From a virus, in the IMG/VR virus record IMGVR_UViG_3300037245_001284, positions 1-35,818 of that record: a DNA stretch of 35,818 nucleotides; one strand, written 5' to 3'. The notes beneath the pieces were generated by a model. The model ran no database searches, was not told the DNA's origin, and saw only the letters and a list, made by a program, of their open reading frames with translations. The position numbers were made by a program, and so were the translations under genes. Of this stretch, positions 1-8,407 are shown in pieces (position 1 is the stretch's first letter; each line of letters opens with the position of its first letter).

Positions 1-868
1 TATGCTGAAAATCTTCGTCGGCGCCAGCAGTGGTTCTAAGGCGTGCGTCAGTCACCACCCCTATCACTGAGGCCACCCCTGTAAGATTATTATAATCATA
101 CATCTCCAGCGCGCCTGTGGTATTGTCTTGATTGTAGGAAGTGTCTTCGTCTGACACTTCGTCATCCGTGTTCTCATAATGGGACGCACTAGGTGTGGCT
201 GTGGAGAAATTGTTTGTAGCGTCTGCCCCAGGTCTAAGTTCCAAGACTTGTATAGGGCCAAGAAAATCGTTGTTACTAGTCCCGGCACTGTTACACACAT
301 ACAGGTTGTCATAAAAGGGATTTATTGGCCTCCCAAATACTTTTACAACATTGTAATAGGTTATCGAACCTCCCTTGGTGTTCAGTCCTGACCCACTAAG
401 AACATTGACACCATTTATTCGTATCTCGTAGGACCCATTAGTGTCATGATTTGTGACCTTCATCTCAAGGTAATACCACACCTTAGATTTCAACCCCAGT
501 TTTTCCCCTGAAGTGTAATCACCGTCTGCATCACGGAATCTTAACTCCCCTCCTTTCACATATACCAGACCACCCCAGAACGTGTCCGAGTAAACCCCTA
601 GTAAGACATTGGACGTGGTAGAAATAGAAGTAAAATATACATGGCACCCTACTATCAAAGTAGCATCAGTATCCGATAGATTAATGAAAGGGGTCTTAAA
701 GTCTCCATATTCTAGTTTGAGACTCCTACCGCTTACAGGACCATTCTGCACTGTCTGCCCGCCCGAACTTGTTACCAGGTATTTAGTTCCGACAATACCT
801 GATGGAGACGGGGCGGCACCAATAGTGGTTCCAAAACTTTCAAAACCTTCCATCCAAAGTAATGACAT
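1..868 (-). CDS. Concanavalin-like tail/surface protein, cut by the window edge
   Basis: The frame is open from an ATG at 868 to the window edge (289 codons, no stop), so the C-terminus is missing. The start overlaps the stop of the upstream gene (TAATG), and GGAGG lies just upstream. The N-terminus MSLLWMEGFESFG matches the neighbour MALLWVEGFETYG, and the segments YEIRINGVNVLS, NDFLGPIQVLELRPGAD and VWYYLEMKV align with the same order in that neighbour. The two are tandem paralogs. The beta-rich pattern with a W-Y-x-E strand and a Y-E-I-R-x-N-G turn is that of concanavalin A-like (LamG-type) jelly rolls, which usually bind glycans. Its place downstream of the tape measure suggests a distal-tail or fiber component that contacts the host surface. 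The fold and position are well supported; the ligand is unknown. Confidence 0.8.
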   Translation of the reverse strand, partial: MSLLWMEGFESFGTTIGAAPSPSGIVGTKYLVTSSGGQTVQNGPVSGRSLKLEYGDFKTPFINLSDTDATLIVGCHVYFTSISTTSNVLLGVYSDTFWGGLVYVKGGELRFRDADGDYTSGEKLGLKSKVWYYLEMKVTNHDTNGSYEIRINGVNVLSGSGLNTKGGSITYYNVVKVFGRPINPFYDNLYVCNSAGTSNNDFLGPIQVLELRPGADATNNFSTATPSASHYENTDDEVSDEDTSYNQDNTTGALEMYDYNNLTGVASVIGVVTDARLRTTAGADEDFQH

Positions 869-1878
869 TACACTACCTCCACGCCAAAGGTCGCGGCATT
901 AACGGCCCCATACAGCCATAAGGTGGAGGTGTTAGGGTCTTCTTCAAATACCGCTAAAAGCGAAGACGCACCCATACCAATAGTGTTGTAGGTCACTGTG
1001 TTTTCCACTGCTGAGGACTTTACCACATTCTTCAAACTATACGCAGTAACGTCCGAGAGTTCTGCATCGGTGTTCACCATTATACCGTAAATCAAATTTG
1101 TAGTGACTAGGTCCCCGTAGCCGTATAAGTCCTTCCCTGTGGTGGCCTCAACATAATCAGTGTCATCCACTACAGTTTCATTTATTTGGGTATAATTAGT
1201 GCCCCCTGTGTCAGGTGTCCAGGTAATGGCACTATCGCTGTCAGGGTAAATTGTCTCTACGGATACATCACCAAGAAAGTCATTGTTGTTACTCCCAGAC
1301 GAATCACAGATATACCAATCGTCGACTAGCACCCTTCCCAACCCGAACCCTAACCGAGCGGATGTGTAGTAATCAATATCCGCATCAACACGAGTATCTT
1401 CTCCAGTGCTGCTGAGTACATTTAGACCATTTAACCTTATTTCATAGGTGCCAGCGGAATCATCACAGTAAGCCTTAAACTCAACCCAATACCAAACCCC
1501 AGAGGTAAGTCCCAAACCAGAAGTTGTGTCTAATATTGTCGAGGGCCCTAGCACTACTGACAACTCCCCCGTGCCGGTATAATAAACGCTAACACCCACC
1601 GAGCCCGTTTGAAAAAAGGTTATAAGGTGACTTGAGCTCTCGGGATAAGGCAGCTTAAATGCAACGCCAGATATCCATGTTCTTTCGGTGGAGATATTTG
1701 GCGTCTCCAGGAATGAACTACCGGCTGACATACTATAACCGTAGCCCTTCCTCCCTGTAACTATATCATCAAAGGCCTCATTAAGGTATGTCGCATACTT
1801 CCTGCCCATAACAAAGTTAGGAGAGGGCCTGCCAGAAGTCCCATATGTTTCAAACCCTTCAACCCAAAGCAAAGCCAT
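868..1878 (-). CDS. Concanavalin-like (LamG-type) tail or surface protein
   Basis: This 336-residue protein starts at an ATG with GGAGG seven bases upstream. The N-terminus is MALLWVEGFETYG. A jelly-roll region covers roughly residues 30-210, with the characteristic VWYWVEFKAY strand and YEIRLNGLNVLSS turn. A second half (about 215-336) is rich in T, V and N. No signal peptide or membrane segment is seen. It is a full-length paralog of the truncated gene that follows it and overlaps it by one base. Proteins of this pattern are common among phage tail-tip and fiber genes, where the lectin-like fold binds carbohydrate; that role is inferred from family and position. A strong hairpin sits immediately upstream of its ribosome site. 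Confidence 0.85.
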   Translation of the reverse strand: MALLWVEGFETYGTSGRPSPNFVMGRKYATYLNEAFDDIVTGRKGYGYSMSAGSSFLETPNISTERTWISGVAFKLPYPESSSHLITFFQTGSVGVSVYYTGTGELSVVLGPSTILDTTSGLGLTSGVWYWVEFKAYCDDSAGTYEIRLNGLNVLSSTGEDTRVDADIDYYTSARLGFGLGRVLVDDWYICDSSGSNNNDFLGDVSVETIYPDSDSAITWTPDTGGTNYTQINETVVDDTDYVEATTGKDLYGYGDLVTTNLIYGIMVNTDAELSDVTAYSLKNVVKSSAVENTVTYNTIGMGASSLLAVFEEDPNTSTLWLYGAVNAATFGVEVV

Positions 1879-1891
1879 ATCATGTCCTCCG

Positions 1892-1916
1892 GCCAGGGGC
1901 GTTGACCGCCCCTGGC
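1892..1916 (-). other. 10-bp perfect stem-loop in front of the 868-1878 gene
   Basis: GCCAGGGGCG (1892-1901) and CGCCCCTGGC (1907-1916) form a perfect stem with a 5-base loop. In the minus transcript it follows the stop of the 1929-2411 gene and ends a few bases before the GGAGG of the next gene. No U-tract follows, so it is more likely a transcript-stabilising, processing or attenuating hairpin than a full terminator. Confidence 0.7.
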
Positions 1917-1928
1917 TATATCAATAGT

Positions 1929-2411
1929 TTAGCCACTTACCGTGTAGGTGACCTTCAGGGTGTCACCATTGGCTACAGCAACTACGCTGGAGAACGCTGC
2001 GGTGCTCCAGAGCGTTCCCGTATTTCCGGTGTCCTTGACGTTGTTGCTCGACACGAAGATGCCTTTGGCGTTGCCAGTGGCATTTATCGTGTAGTCCGCC
2101 GTCGTGGTGTTGGTAATGGAACGGCTAGATGCCGCGTCCTCTTGCCACGTAACTCTGTTACCCTCAGAATAGTCCTCAAACTCAGACCATCCAGCATGGC
2201 TAGAAAGAGTGTCGGCATCAGCGAACGCGCTGAAGGTGGAGTTATCCACCAGGCCGATGTACCACGTCGTGATAGGCGAGGTGCCATGGAACTGGGTGTT
2301 GAGGATATGATCAAGGCCTTCATCAACAATCCCGTTCGGGAAGTCATAAACGCCCCTCAGATTCCCCTCAACATCGAAATGACTTAATTGAAATTTACCT
2401 TTGAGGTCCAT
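1929..2411 (-). CDS. Small phage tail protein
   Basis: A 160-residue protein with AGGAG eight bases before its ATG, starting ten bases after the tape-measure gene. It contains GLDHILNTQFHG, WYIGLVDNSTF and GWSEFEDYSEGNR near residues 30-90, and a C-terminal beta segment ending GDTLKVTYTVSG. This pattern (an ILN..F segment, a WYIGL segment, GW.E...Y..., then a final VTYT strand) recurs in small proteins of phage tail clusters without a firmly assigned function. The 13844 protein has a comparable FYVALV segment and may be distantly related. Its place directly after the tape measure suggests a distal-tail component. No catalytic residues are visible. Confidence 0.7.
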   Translation of the reverse strand: MDLKGKFQLSHFDVEGNLRGVYDFPNGIVDEGLDHILNTQFHGTSPITTWYIGLVDNSTFSAFADADTLSSHAGWSEFEDYSEGNRVTWQEDAASSRSITNTTTADYTINATGNAKGIFVSSNNVKDTGNTGTLWSTAAFSSVVAVANGDTLKVTYTVSG

Positions 2412-2420
2412 AATAATCTC

Positions 2421-5400
2421 CTAAAGTTTAATTGTGCCTCGACGCATCTCGCGTCGTAAAGCGTAACCAATCTCGCGCACCGTTTGCTGCGAGGAATCTC
2501 CGCCGTTCACTGTTACATTAACATCCCCCACGGTAGTGACAGACCCACCCTGCTCGCGGTAGACAGGCTGACTCCCATTATTCATAGAACTAAGTTCAGA
2601 GAAAAACTTCTTTGAAGAGTCCGAGTTAATGACAAATTCTCCCGGGCTCAACATAGCAGGTACACTATCCTGACCTAGCCCACCCGACGCCAGATATTGA
2701 GGGCCTCCGTGGCGTTTAGAGGCCGCTGCCTTTGCTGCCGTTGCCGCCGCAGTGGCGGCGGCTATCTGTGCAATGGCTTTGACGGCTGCGGCAGCGGCGG
2801 CTCCAATCTTCGAGATTACACCATCCCAGGCTTTTTCTACTGTCCCAGTGGCGGTGGCTACACCTCCAGTGGCGGTCGCCATAGCAGGAAGATTGGTGGT
2901 AGCAGAAGTGATGGCAGTGTTAGTTCCTTCCATAGCATTCTTAGTTTTTTCGGCCTCCGAGAGAACAGAGAACAGCAGCGCTTTAGCGTTGGCCAAGGCC
3001 TTTTCGTCTATAGGCTCAATTTTCTTATTTTCCACTTTCTTTAGTGCGGCATCGGCTGTTTTGACGGCAAGTGTCACTCCTTCTAAAGCTTCTTTGGTAC
3101 CTGTTACCACTTCTGTTGAAGACTCATAAGCAGTTTTAGCTCCCTCCATGGAGGCGGTTTGATTATCAGTGAGTTCCTTACCTGCAAGTAAGGTTTCGCT
3201 GACCGATTTCAATTGTTCTATGTATGCGGCAAGTTTAGGCCTAGTAGATTCTAAATTCTCACCATATTTACTTGTCAATTCAGCAATAGAAATTGTCCTA
3301 TTTCGCATTACATCCACCTGGGCCAATAACTCACTAGGTGAATTTGTCTGGTTTTGGTACACCTCCCTGACGGTCGCCCCGAGTTCCTGGTAAGCTGATT
3401 TAAGAGGACCTTTAAGATGCTCAACAACTTTCTGTTGAGCCTCCAGTTGGGACTCACGGAGGTCATTTGCGATAACGATTTCTTTTGCCGCGTCGATTCC
3501 TTCACTTAGGAAATCCGACGAAGATTCTTTGAGCCCCTTCTCCCTACCTAGTACGCCCTCCGTGGCCTCGGTTTTCTCTCCTGTTGGATCTATCGTGGCT
3601 TTGACTATTAAATCAGCATTATTAAATGCCTCCTGCATCTGCTTTACTTGCTTACTCCAGTCAATACTCATTGACTCTAGTTTTTCCTGGGTAACGCTCT
3701 GGTATTCATCCGCTAACTTCCCTAGACCCATGTCGTCTAAAAGTGCTTTATTCTTATCTAACCATTTCTGTATCTGCTTATCACCTTCCTGTAACTCCTT
3801 GGCAATTTTAGATTTAATTTGTGCAAATTGCTCGGGGGTTTCGGCATCAGCCAGATTTTCAAATAGTTTTGTCAGAGCAGGAATGGAAGCCTTACGCCTA
3901 TCTTCAGCTTTAGTCAGCTCGTCATTGGCTTTTTTGATGGCGTCCTGTCTTTGCAAGTGCATTTTCTTAGAGGTCTCTAAGACGCCCTTCTCTGTCTTCA
4001 GTACCTTCTGGTATCTGGCTTCGGCATTAGCCATTTTCCATGTTTTGCCACTGGTTTTAGCAGACTCAATACCTAGCTTGGCCAACTCTTTAGCATGTTT
4101 CGCGGCTTCTTGAGATGCCTTTAAGTGGTCGGCGGTGAAAATCTTGCCTTCAAAAGCAGCAAGTTCAGAGACCGCCTTATTAAAGTCCCTGCTTAAACTG
4201 AGGCTATTATTTATGGCCCCTCTACCTTTACTTTCGCCTGATTCTTTCTTGTTTGCTTTCAACGCCTTATCCAGACCTTCTGATACTTTGTCAAAACCGG
4301 CTGCGGCGTCTCTTACTGTATCCCCTATCGCCCCTGTATCAAACATGTCCTCCAACGCGGATTTTACTGAGTCGGAGAGCGCTGACATAGTGGTTTCAAT
4401 GTGTGCAGTGTGCTGGTCCCATATAATATTACCTTCGGCCAGTAACCTATATTCTTCGGCCAGAACCTTGTCTATCTCTTCGGCGGTTATACTGGGCCAC
4501 TCTGCAAGAGCTTCCTCGTATATCTCATTAGCCCTTTTTAGATCTACTTCAAGTTTTGCATTAAATACGTCTACCCTACTGTCTACCCCGTCGAAGAAGT
4601 TGCCCAGTGTCTCGAAAATTTTATTAAAACCTACAACGAAAATATTAACAATTGGAAGGATAGTTGTACCAAAGGTAACAAGGGAGTTCTTTAACCTGTT
4701 GATTGACGCGGTCAGTTGGTGCGCCTCAGACTTAGTGAATTCTTTCCATGCTTCCTCGGCTGCATTGGTCGCCTCGGCCATTTTCCTCATAGTGTCTTCC
4801 AGTTCTTTGCCATCCTTGTTCAAAGCACTGAGGACACCAACAGCGGCCCTGACCCGGTTAAAATACTTGGCCATTTCGGCGGCGTTCTTGCCAGTCTCTT
4901 GCCAAACTTTGTTTAGAACCCCTCGCAATCCTCCGAAAGTTTTAATAGCTTGTTTTCCGTCTCTTACACCCCACTTCTTGTACAGCTCCGTCATCTTCTC
5001 AGTAGGTTTCAGAAGTTTCTGAGTGATGGCGCGTATCTGCGTCAAAGCCGTGTCGGCTTTTGTACCTTGCTTGGTCATCACAACCAACGTCGCTGCCACC
5101 TCTTTGAATGAGATGCCTAGCTCAGCCGTGAGGGGAGTGACTCGCCCGAGCACATTAGCAATATCTGCGAGACGCAATCGTCCAAGTTCCACGGCCTTGA
5201 ACAAGATGTCGCTGGTTTCGGCAGCGCTCCCGGCAGCCTCCCCATAACTATTCATTACGGAAGAGATAGCCCCTACCGCATCCGCAGTAGAACTGGCAGT
5301 AATGGTGGCTAACTTCTGAGCAGTGGCTAAGAATTGGAACGCCCTAGAAGCTTCCACCACCTGATTGGACAAAGTTTGATACAGACCTTCAGCCACTTCT

Positions 5401-5897
5401 TGAGAGGTCCTACCCAGTTCATCGGCGAGGGTTTTTACAGACCCGGCCAGTCTACTGTTAGATCCAAAAGCATTATTAGCGATAGTCTGAATTTCAGCTA
5501 TTGATAATCCGAATTTCCTGGCTTCATCTACAGATGCAATGAAAGCGTTCTTTATAGCATTTAAGGCTCGTACAATTACCTGAGTCTGAATGACACGCGC
5601 CATAGTCTGCCAGGATAAGGTCATGCTCTTACCTGCTTGGGCTCCCTTCTTCCCTGCGACCTGTAATGCCTTCCCGGCTTTAGTCCCTTCTTTAGCAAGC
5701 TTAGCTAAGGCTTCCTTAGCTTTCTTGGCATCTTGGTCTATTTTCTTCAACGCCCCTGAGATGTTGAATTCCTTTTTCGTTGCGCCCGCAAAGTTCTTGA
5801 TTGTTTTTCCCGTGTCATCAAAAGACACTCGAAGCTTAGACAGAGATGCCAACGCACTGGAGACATCGATACCGACTTTGTTTTCAGTTCCGGGCAT
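2421..5897 (-). CDS. Tail tape measure protein
   Basis: This 1158-residue protein sets tail length and is thought to be ejected ahead of DNA. Residues about 95-420 match the TP901-type tape-measure core, with EARKFGLSIAEIQTIANNAF, TLADELGRTSQEVAEGLYQ, a GAISSVMNSYGEA segment and MTELYKKWGV. A hydrophobic stretch near 405-430 (TTILPIVNIFVVGF) could insert in a membrane. The middle (about 480-1010) is helical coiled coil. The tail has GGPQYLASGGLGQDSVPAML, then SPGEFVINSDSSKKF, a common tape-measure C-terminal signature. It ends TVREIGYALRREMRRGTIKL, a motif echoed in the small gene at 28894. The start overlaps the stop of the upstream gene (TAATG) with AAGGTGG upstream. At about 0.15 nm per residue, a known rule of thumb, the tail would be roughly 170 nm. 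Confidence 0.97.
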   Translation of the reverse strand: MPGTENKVGIDVSSALASLSKLRVSFDDTGKTIKNFAGATKKEFNISGALKKIDQDAKKAKEALAKLAKEGTKAGKALQVAGKKGAQAGKSMTLSWQTMARVIQTQVIVRALNAIKNAFIASVDEARKFGLSIAEIQTIANNAFGSNSRLAGSVKTLADELGRTSQEVAEGLYQTLSNQVVEASRAFQFLATAQKLATITASSTADAVGAISSVMNSYGEAAGSAAETSDILFKAVELGRLRLADIANVLGRVTPLTAELGISFKEVAATLVVMTKQGTKADTALTQIRAITQKLLKPTEKMTELYKKWGVRDGKQAIKTFGGLRGVLNKVWQETGKNAAEMAKYFNRVRAAVGVLSALNKDGKELEDTMRKMAEATNAAEEAWKEFTKSEAHQLTASINRLKNSLVTFGTTILPIVNIFVVGFNKIFETLGNFFDGVDSRVDVFNAKLEVDLKRANEIYEEALAEWPSITAEEIDKVLAEEYRLLAEGNIIWDQHTAHIETTMSALSDSVKSALEDMFDTGAIGDTVRDAAAGFDKVSEGLDKALKANKKESGESKGRGAINNSLSLSRDFNKAVSELAAFEGKIFTADHLKASQEAAKHAKELAKLGIESAKTSGKTWKMANAEARYQKVLKTEKGVLETSKKMHLQRQDAIKKANDELTKAEDRRKASIPALTKLFENLADAETPEQFAQIKSKIAKELQEGDKQIQKWLDKNKALLDDMGLGKLADEYQSVTQEKLESMSIDWSKQVKQMQEAFNNADLIVKATIDPTGEKTEATEGVLGREKGLKESSSDFLSEGIDAAKEIVIANDLRESQLEAQQKVVEHLKGPLKSAYQELGATVREVYQNQTNSPSELLAQVDVMRNRTISIAELTSKYGENLESTRPKLAAYIEQLKSVSETLLAGKELTDNQTASMEGAKTAYESSTEVVTGTKEALEGVTLAVKTADAALKKVENKKIEPIDEKALANAKALLFSVLSEAEKTKNAMEGTNTAITSATTNLPAMATATGGVATATGTVEKAWDGVISKIGAAAAAAVKAIAQIAAATAAATAAKAAASKRHGGPQYLASGGLGQDSVPAMLSPGEFVINSDSSKKFFSELSSMNNGSQPVYREQGGSVTTVGDVNVTVNGGDSSQQTVREIGYALRREMRRGTIKL

Positions 5898-6421
5898 TAG
5901 ACCACCTTGAATTTTTTCAGGAATTTACTTTTAAGAGGTTCTGGAAGTTTGACCTTGTCGGCATATGCTCGCCATGCCGCGTTGCCGAGTTCCATAAACC
6001 CATATGGGGTGTTAGCAATAGTTTTCCACTTCGGTTGCGGAGGTTCGCCAGGAGAAGCAGTGTGCTTTTCGTTATACTCTAGGTAACGAAGATCAGATTC
6101 AAACACAAAGCCATAGAAGTCTTTCGACTGGTCACTTATTACCTTGCTTCCTTGGCTAGTTGACCTGCCGAGGGCTGTCCGATCCTTCCAGTTGCTGGCG
6201 GCGCGAGGGCCCACGGTGACCGTGGTTCCTAGTTCTGTCGCCAGCTTCTGAAACGAGGCCCGGGACGCACCGGACCAAGTTGGAATCGGTATCTTGTTCA
6301 CAGCGGCCTCTAGCCAAACGCGTCCAGACTTCTGGATAAAGTCATCCATGTAAGTTTTTAGGTCACGTTCATATGCTAAGGCGTCGAACTTGAACCATTG
6401 TATTGATACCTGTATTTTCAC
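5897..6421 (-). CDS. Tail-completion / minor tail protein upstream of the tape measure
   Basis: 174 residues. The start is GTG at 6421, chosen because AGAGG lies six bases upstream and the GTG overlaps the stop of the upstream small ORF (GTGA), a usual coupling signal. Residues about 45-75 read IPIPTWSGASRASFQKLATE, then a beta strand TTVTVGPRAAS. A later segment has YEFxF-like FYGFVFESDLRYLEYNEKH, and the C-terminus is strongly basic (KSKFLKKFKVV). The layout (helix, W-S-G-A-S-R-x-S, beta strands, basic end) resembles the HK97 gp10-like or tail-completion proteins found between tail tube and tape measure. The assignment rests on that resemblance and on position. Confidence 0.7.
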   Translation of the reverse strand: MKIQVSIQWFKFDALAYERDLKTYMDDFIQKSGRVWLEAAVNKIPIPTWSGASRASFQKLATELGTTVTVGPRAASNWKDRTALGRSTSQGSKVISDQSKDFYGFVFESDLRYLEYNEKHTASPGEPPQPKWKTIANTPYGFMELGNAAWRAYADKVKLPEPLKSKFLKKFKVV

Positions 6422-6597
6422 ATTCCGCCTCTTGCTTTCAGTGTCTCACAGAGTTCTTTCACTCTAAGGTGCTCAGACACTTGACGGTAAGCGATAATTT
6501 TCGCTTTCGTTTTGACGTTACAATCTTCCCAACATTCAGCACAATTAGGGGGCCTGACTCCGACTGCCACGCACCCCTCCCAGATCGCGAAATCCAT
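6418..6597 (-). CDS. Downstream frame of the tail assembly chaperone (possible frameshift product)
   Basis: This ORF is open in the -1 frame relative to the chaperone gene 6627-7085, from just after a TGA at 6660-6658 to a TGA at 6420-6418. An internal ATG at 6597 gives 59 residues: MDFAIWEGCVAVGVRPPNCA, then ECWEDC, KAKIIAYRQVSEHLR and a basic end. The helical IIAYRQVSEHL segment resembles the second, frameshift-encoded domain of tail assembly chaperones (lambda gpG/gpT arrangement). Its stop overlaps the GTG of the next gene. The two frames overlap for about 31 bases (6627-6657), but no textbook slippery heptamer is visible there, and the ATG at 6597 has no good ribosome site. Independent translation, or an unusual -1 shift at the T-rich run near 6650, are both possible. 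C-x2-C-x3-C is unusual for this family. Confidence 0.6.
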   Translation of the reverse strand: MDFAIWEGCVAVGVRPPNCAECWEDCNVKTKAKIIAYRQVSEHLRVKELCETLKARGGM

Positions 6598-6626
6598 TGT
6601 CTGGTAAGGGGGCCATAGCGTTTTGC

Positions 6627-7085
6627 CTACTCCTGAGCCAGACCAAGTAGAAAAGAATCACGGGCTTCTTTCAGTTTTCCTTCATCCAATGCGTTGGCTT
6701 CCATGACACAGGCTACGACACGGTTTGCCTCGATGTTCGACAGGCCGGCGTCCAACAACTCTTCCTGCCACTTAGTCCATGTGGTAGGGTCTTCGATATT
6801 GACTTCGTCCCATTCAATATTACTAGGTTCAAGGGATTTGATAACAATGAACGCCAGTCGCTTGTCGCCGTGCAAGGACACCAACTGCTGGTAGCCTTCG
6901 TCCTTAGTGTCGGGCTTAAAGCCATCCTTGGTGCGGATGCCAGGAGCCTTAGGCTCAGGACATATTGCGTTGAATTCGTCCATCGAACTCACCGCAGTGG
7001 CGCGGAAGACAATATCTTCGCTGTCCAACCGAGGCAAAACAAGAACTTGCTCGCAACGGGTGATTTCTACATTTCCTATTTTCAT
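6627..7085 (-). CDS. Tail assembly chaperone
   Basis: 152 residues from ATG 7085, chosen over an upstream TTG because GGAG lies seven bases before it. The protein is acidic and helical: MKIGNVEITRCEQVLVLPR, an SMDEFNAICPEPKAPGIRTK segment, then VSLHGDKRLAFIVIKSLEP and a C-terminal helix ALDEGKLKEARDSFLLGLAQ. Size, acidity and the place between tail tube and tape measure match the first chaperone of siphoviruses, which coats the tape measure during tail assembly. The next frame (6418-6657) overlaps its end as expected for a gpG/gpGT pair. A terminator hairpin lies just upstream, between it and the tail-tube gene. Confidence 0.8.
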   Translation of the reverse strand: MKIGNVEITRCEQVLVLPRLDSEDIVFRATAVSSMDEFNAICPEPKAPGIRTKDGFKPDTKDEGYQQLVSLHGDKRLAFIVIKSLEPSNIEWDEVNIEDPTTWTKWQEELLDAGLSNIEANRVVACVMEANALDEGKLKEARDSFLLGLAQE

Positions 7086-7107
7086 AATGTTCTCCAATTA
7101 GGCGCTG

Positions 7108-7138
7108 AAAAAAGATGGGGCGGGGTCACCCCCGCCCC
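7108..7138 (-). terminator. Intrinsic terminator after the tail-tube gene
   Basis: In the minus transcript GGGGCGGGG (7130-7138) pairs with its complement (7117-7125) across a 4-base loop, followed by AUCUUUUUU (7108-7116). It lies seven bases after the stop of the tail-tube gene and about 25 bases before the chaperone start. It should reduce transcription of the chaperone and tape-measure genes relative to the abundant tube protein. Confidence 0.85.
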
Positions 7139-7144
7139 CAGGGA

Positions 7145-7897
7145 TTAGCATTCAGTATCGGTCGACCGGGTCACGGTCGCGTCACTAACGTTACATTTAC
7201 CGGCTACCGCAATGGTGGCAGACTGGAGATCATAGTCCAAGCTTTCCCAACGGAAGTCCTGCAACAGGACGTCTTCGTCCTCGTCGGTGCCACACGGGAC
7301 ACAGTGCTTCGCACGCATGTCGATCGCGTAAGGCTCACAAAGGTCAGACGAACTGGAAATCCAGTCGCTGGCCTCTCCGATCTGCTTGAGGGCATCCACA
7401 GGTGTGATGTCACCACCACTGGACGAGCGGAGGTACTCATAAACAAACTCAAGGCTGACTTCGACCGGCTGCTCGTCGCCTTCCTTGACTGTGTCAAGGT
7501 TGCCACGATCTCGCAGGTACTCATATTCCTTCTTCTCGGAATATGTAAGATTGCCTTCACCGATCTTAACTTCCAATCGCTGGGGTAGGAACGTAATAAC
7601 GTCGGATACCGCAGGAATCTGATTGGCCGTTGCCAGCGCGGGCGTGAACTCAATGTTCGTCGTCTCGTTGGCCGTCTCGGTTGTGCCAGTGATGGTGTAG
7701 ATGGTCGTGCTATTGGCGGTGTTCACTGTGAACCGCCCACCGACAACAGCAATCTCCGCTGTGGTGTTGGTAGTGTTGACCGTATTGACGTCCATATCCA
7801 AATCTGCGTCGGTGGGTGTGGCTTCTTCGATTACAGCCGTACCACTGAACCCGTCCTCAAGATAGATAGTAACGTCTCGAAGTTCGATGCGTGCCAT
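7145..7897 (-). CDS. Major tail tube protein
   Basis: 250 residues with AGGAG upstream of the ATG. The start MARIELRDVTIYLEDGFSGT and the segment LEVKIGEGNLTYSEKKEYEY, then LRDRGNLDTVKEGDEQPVEV and SLEFVYEYLRSS, are typical of phage tail-tube proteins (a beta sandwich with a helix that stacks into hexameric rings). A T/N-rich insertion at about residues 40-85 interrupts the N-terminal half and may be an added surface domain. Six cysteines cluster in the last third (SDLCEPYAID, KHCVPCGTDEDED, a terminal C), which is unusual for a cytoplasmic phage protein. It is followed by a strong terminator, consistent with high expression of a structural subunit. Confidence 0.88.
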   Translation of the reverse strand: MARIELRDVTIYLEDGFSGTAVIEEATPTDADLDMDVNTVNTTNTTAEIAVVGGRFTVNTANSTTIYTITGTTETANETTNIEFTPALATANQIPAVSDVITFLPQRLEVKIGEGNLTYSEKKEYEYLRDRGNLDTVKEGDEQPVEVSLEFVYEYLRSSSGGDITPVDALKQIGEASDWISSSSDLCEPYAIDMRAKHCVPCGTDEDEDVLLQDFRWESLDYDLQSATIAVAGKCNVSDATVTRSTDTEC

Positions 7898-7918
7898 GTT
7901 AAGGCTCCTATGGTTAAA

Positions 7919-8407
7919 TTAAAGGGACCAATCCATTGTGTACTCGGCATCTACTTCGGACTGCCTTAACCTATCCGTGTTACTAATCTGTCCGAAGTGG
8001 AAGATCTTCACTTCTTTAGTTGGCCCCGCCACGCGGAGGCAATCTATCAAAGTGCCATCATCGTCTGCACCATCACCAAACTTATAGATTGGGATGCCAC
8101 TTAACATAGACCTTTGAAATCTCCCTGCCCAACCTACAATAGAATAAGCGTCCGCGCCAACGATCGCCATCTGTTGAGTGAGCAAGATATTTACCGTAAC
8201 ATCGACACGATAGTCACTAGGGCCCATCTCACGTATGAAAGGGCCAGTGATACGTAATTCTGTTCGGCTGTCCCGTACAATGTCCTCAGAGCGTTCATCG
8301 ACGCCTTCGACATAGTAAGGTAAAAGCAACCCGGCCGAAACCGGTTCAAAGTGGGCAGCGACAGACGAGAATATCCACCGCGCAAGGTTTCTCTCGGCTA
8401 CTGCCAT
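7919..8407 (-). CDS. Tail-terminator-position protein, copy 3 of a tandem family
   Basis: 162 residues; the ATG overlaps the TGA of the upstream paralog (TGATG). It shares with the 8407-8880 protein and with the last ~156 residues of the 8880-13841 protein the pattern L-x-R-W-(I/V)-x-(S)-x-A-x-x-F-(E/D)-P, V(E/D)G-x-DER, LR-x-TGP-x-I, N-(I/V)-LLT, WAG-x-FQ-x-ML, IP-(I/V)-YK, and (F)-GQISN-x-DR-(L/I)-RQSEVD. Located between head closure and tail tube, where siphoviruses encode the tail terminator, at least one copy probably fills that role; that is inference from position. The three copies are clearly paralogous but well diverged. No catalytic residues or membrane segments are seen. Confidence 0.8.
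   Translation of the reverse strand: MAVAERNLARWIFSSVAAHFEPVSAGLLLPYYVEGVDERSEDIVRDSRTELRITGPFIREMGPSDYRVDVTVNILLTQQMAIVGADAYSIVGWAGRFQRSMLSGIPIYKFGDGADDDGTLIDCLRVAGPTKEVKIFHFGQISNTDRLRQSEVDAEYTMDWSL

Noticed and set aside
4135-5022. 295-residue plus-strand frame across the tape-measure gene
   Set aside because: A mirror of the helical, Ala/Lys/Glu-rich coding strand; no ribosome site and it would be antisense to a clear tape measure.
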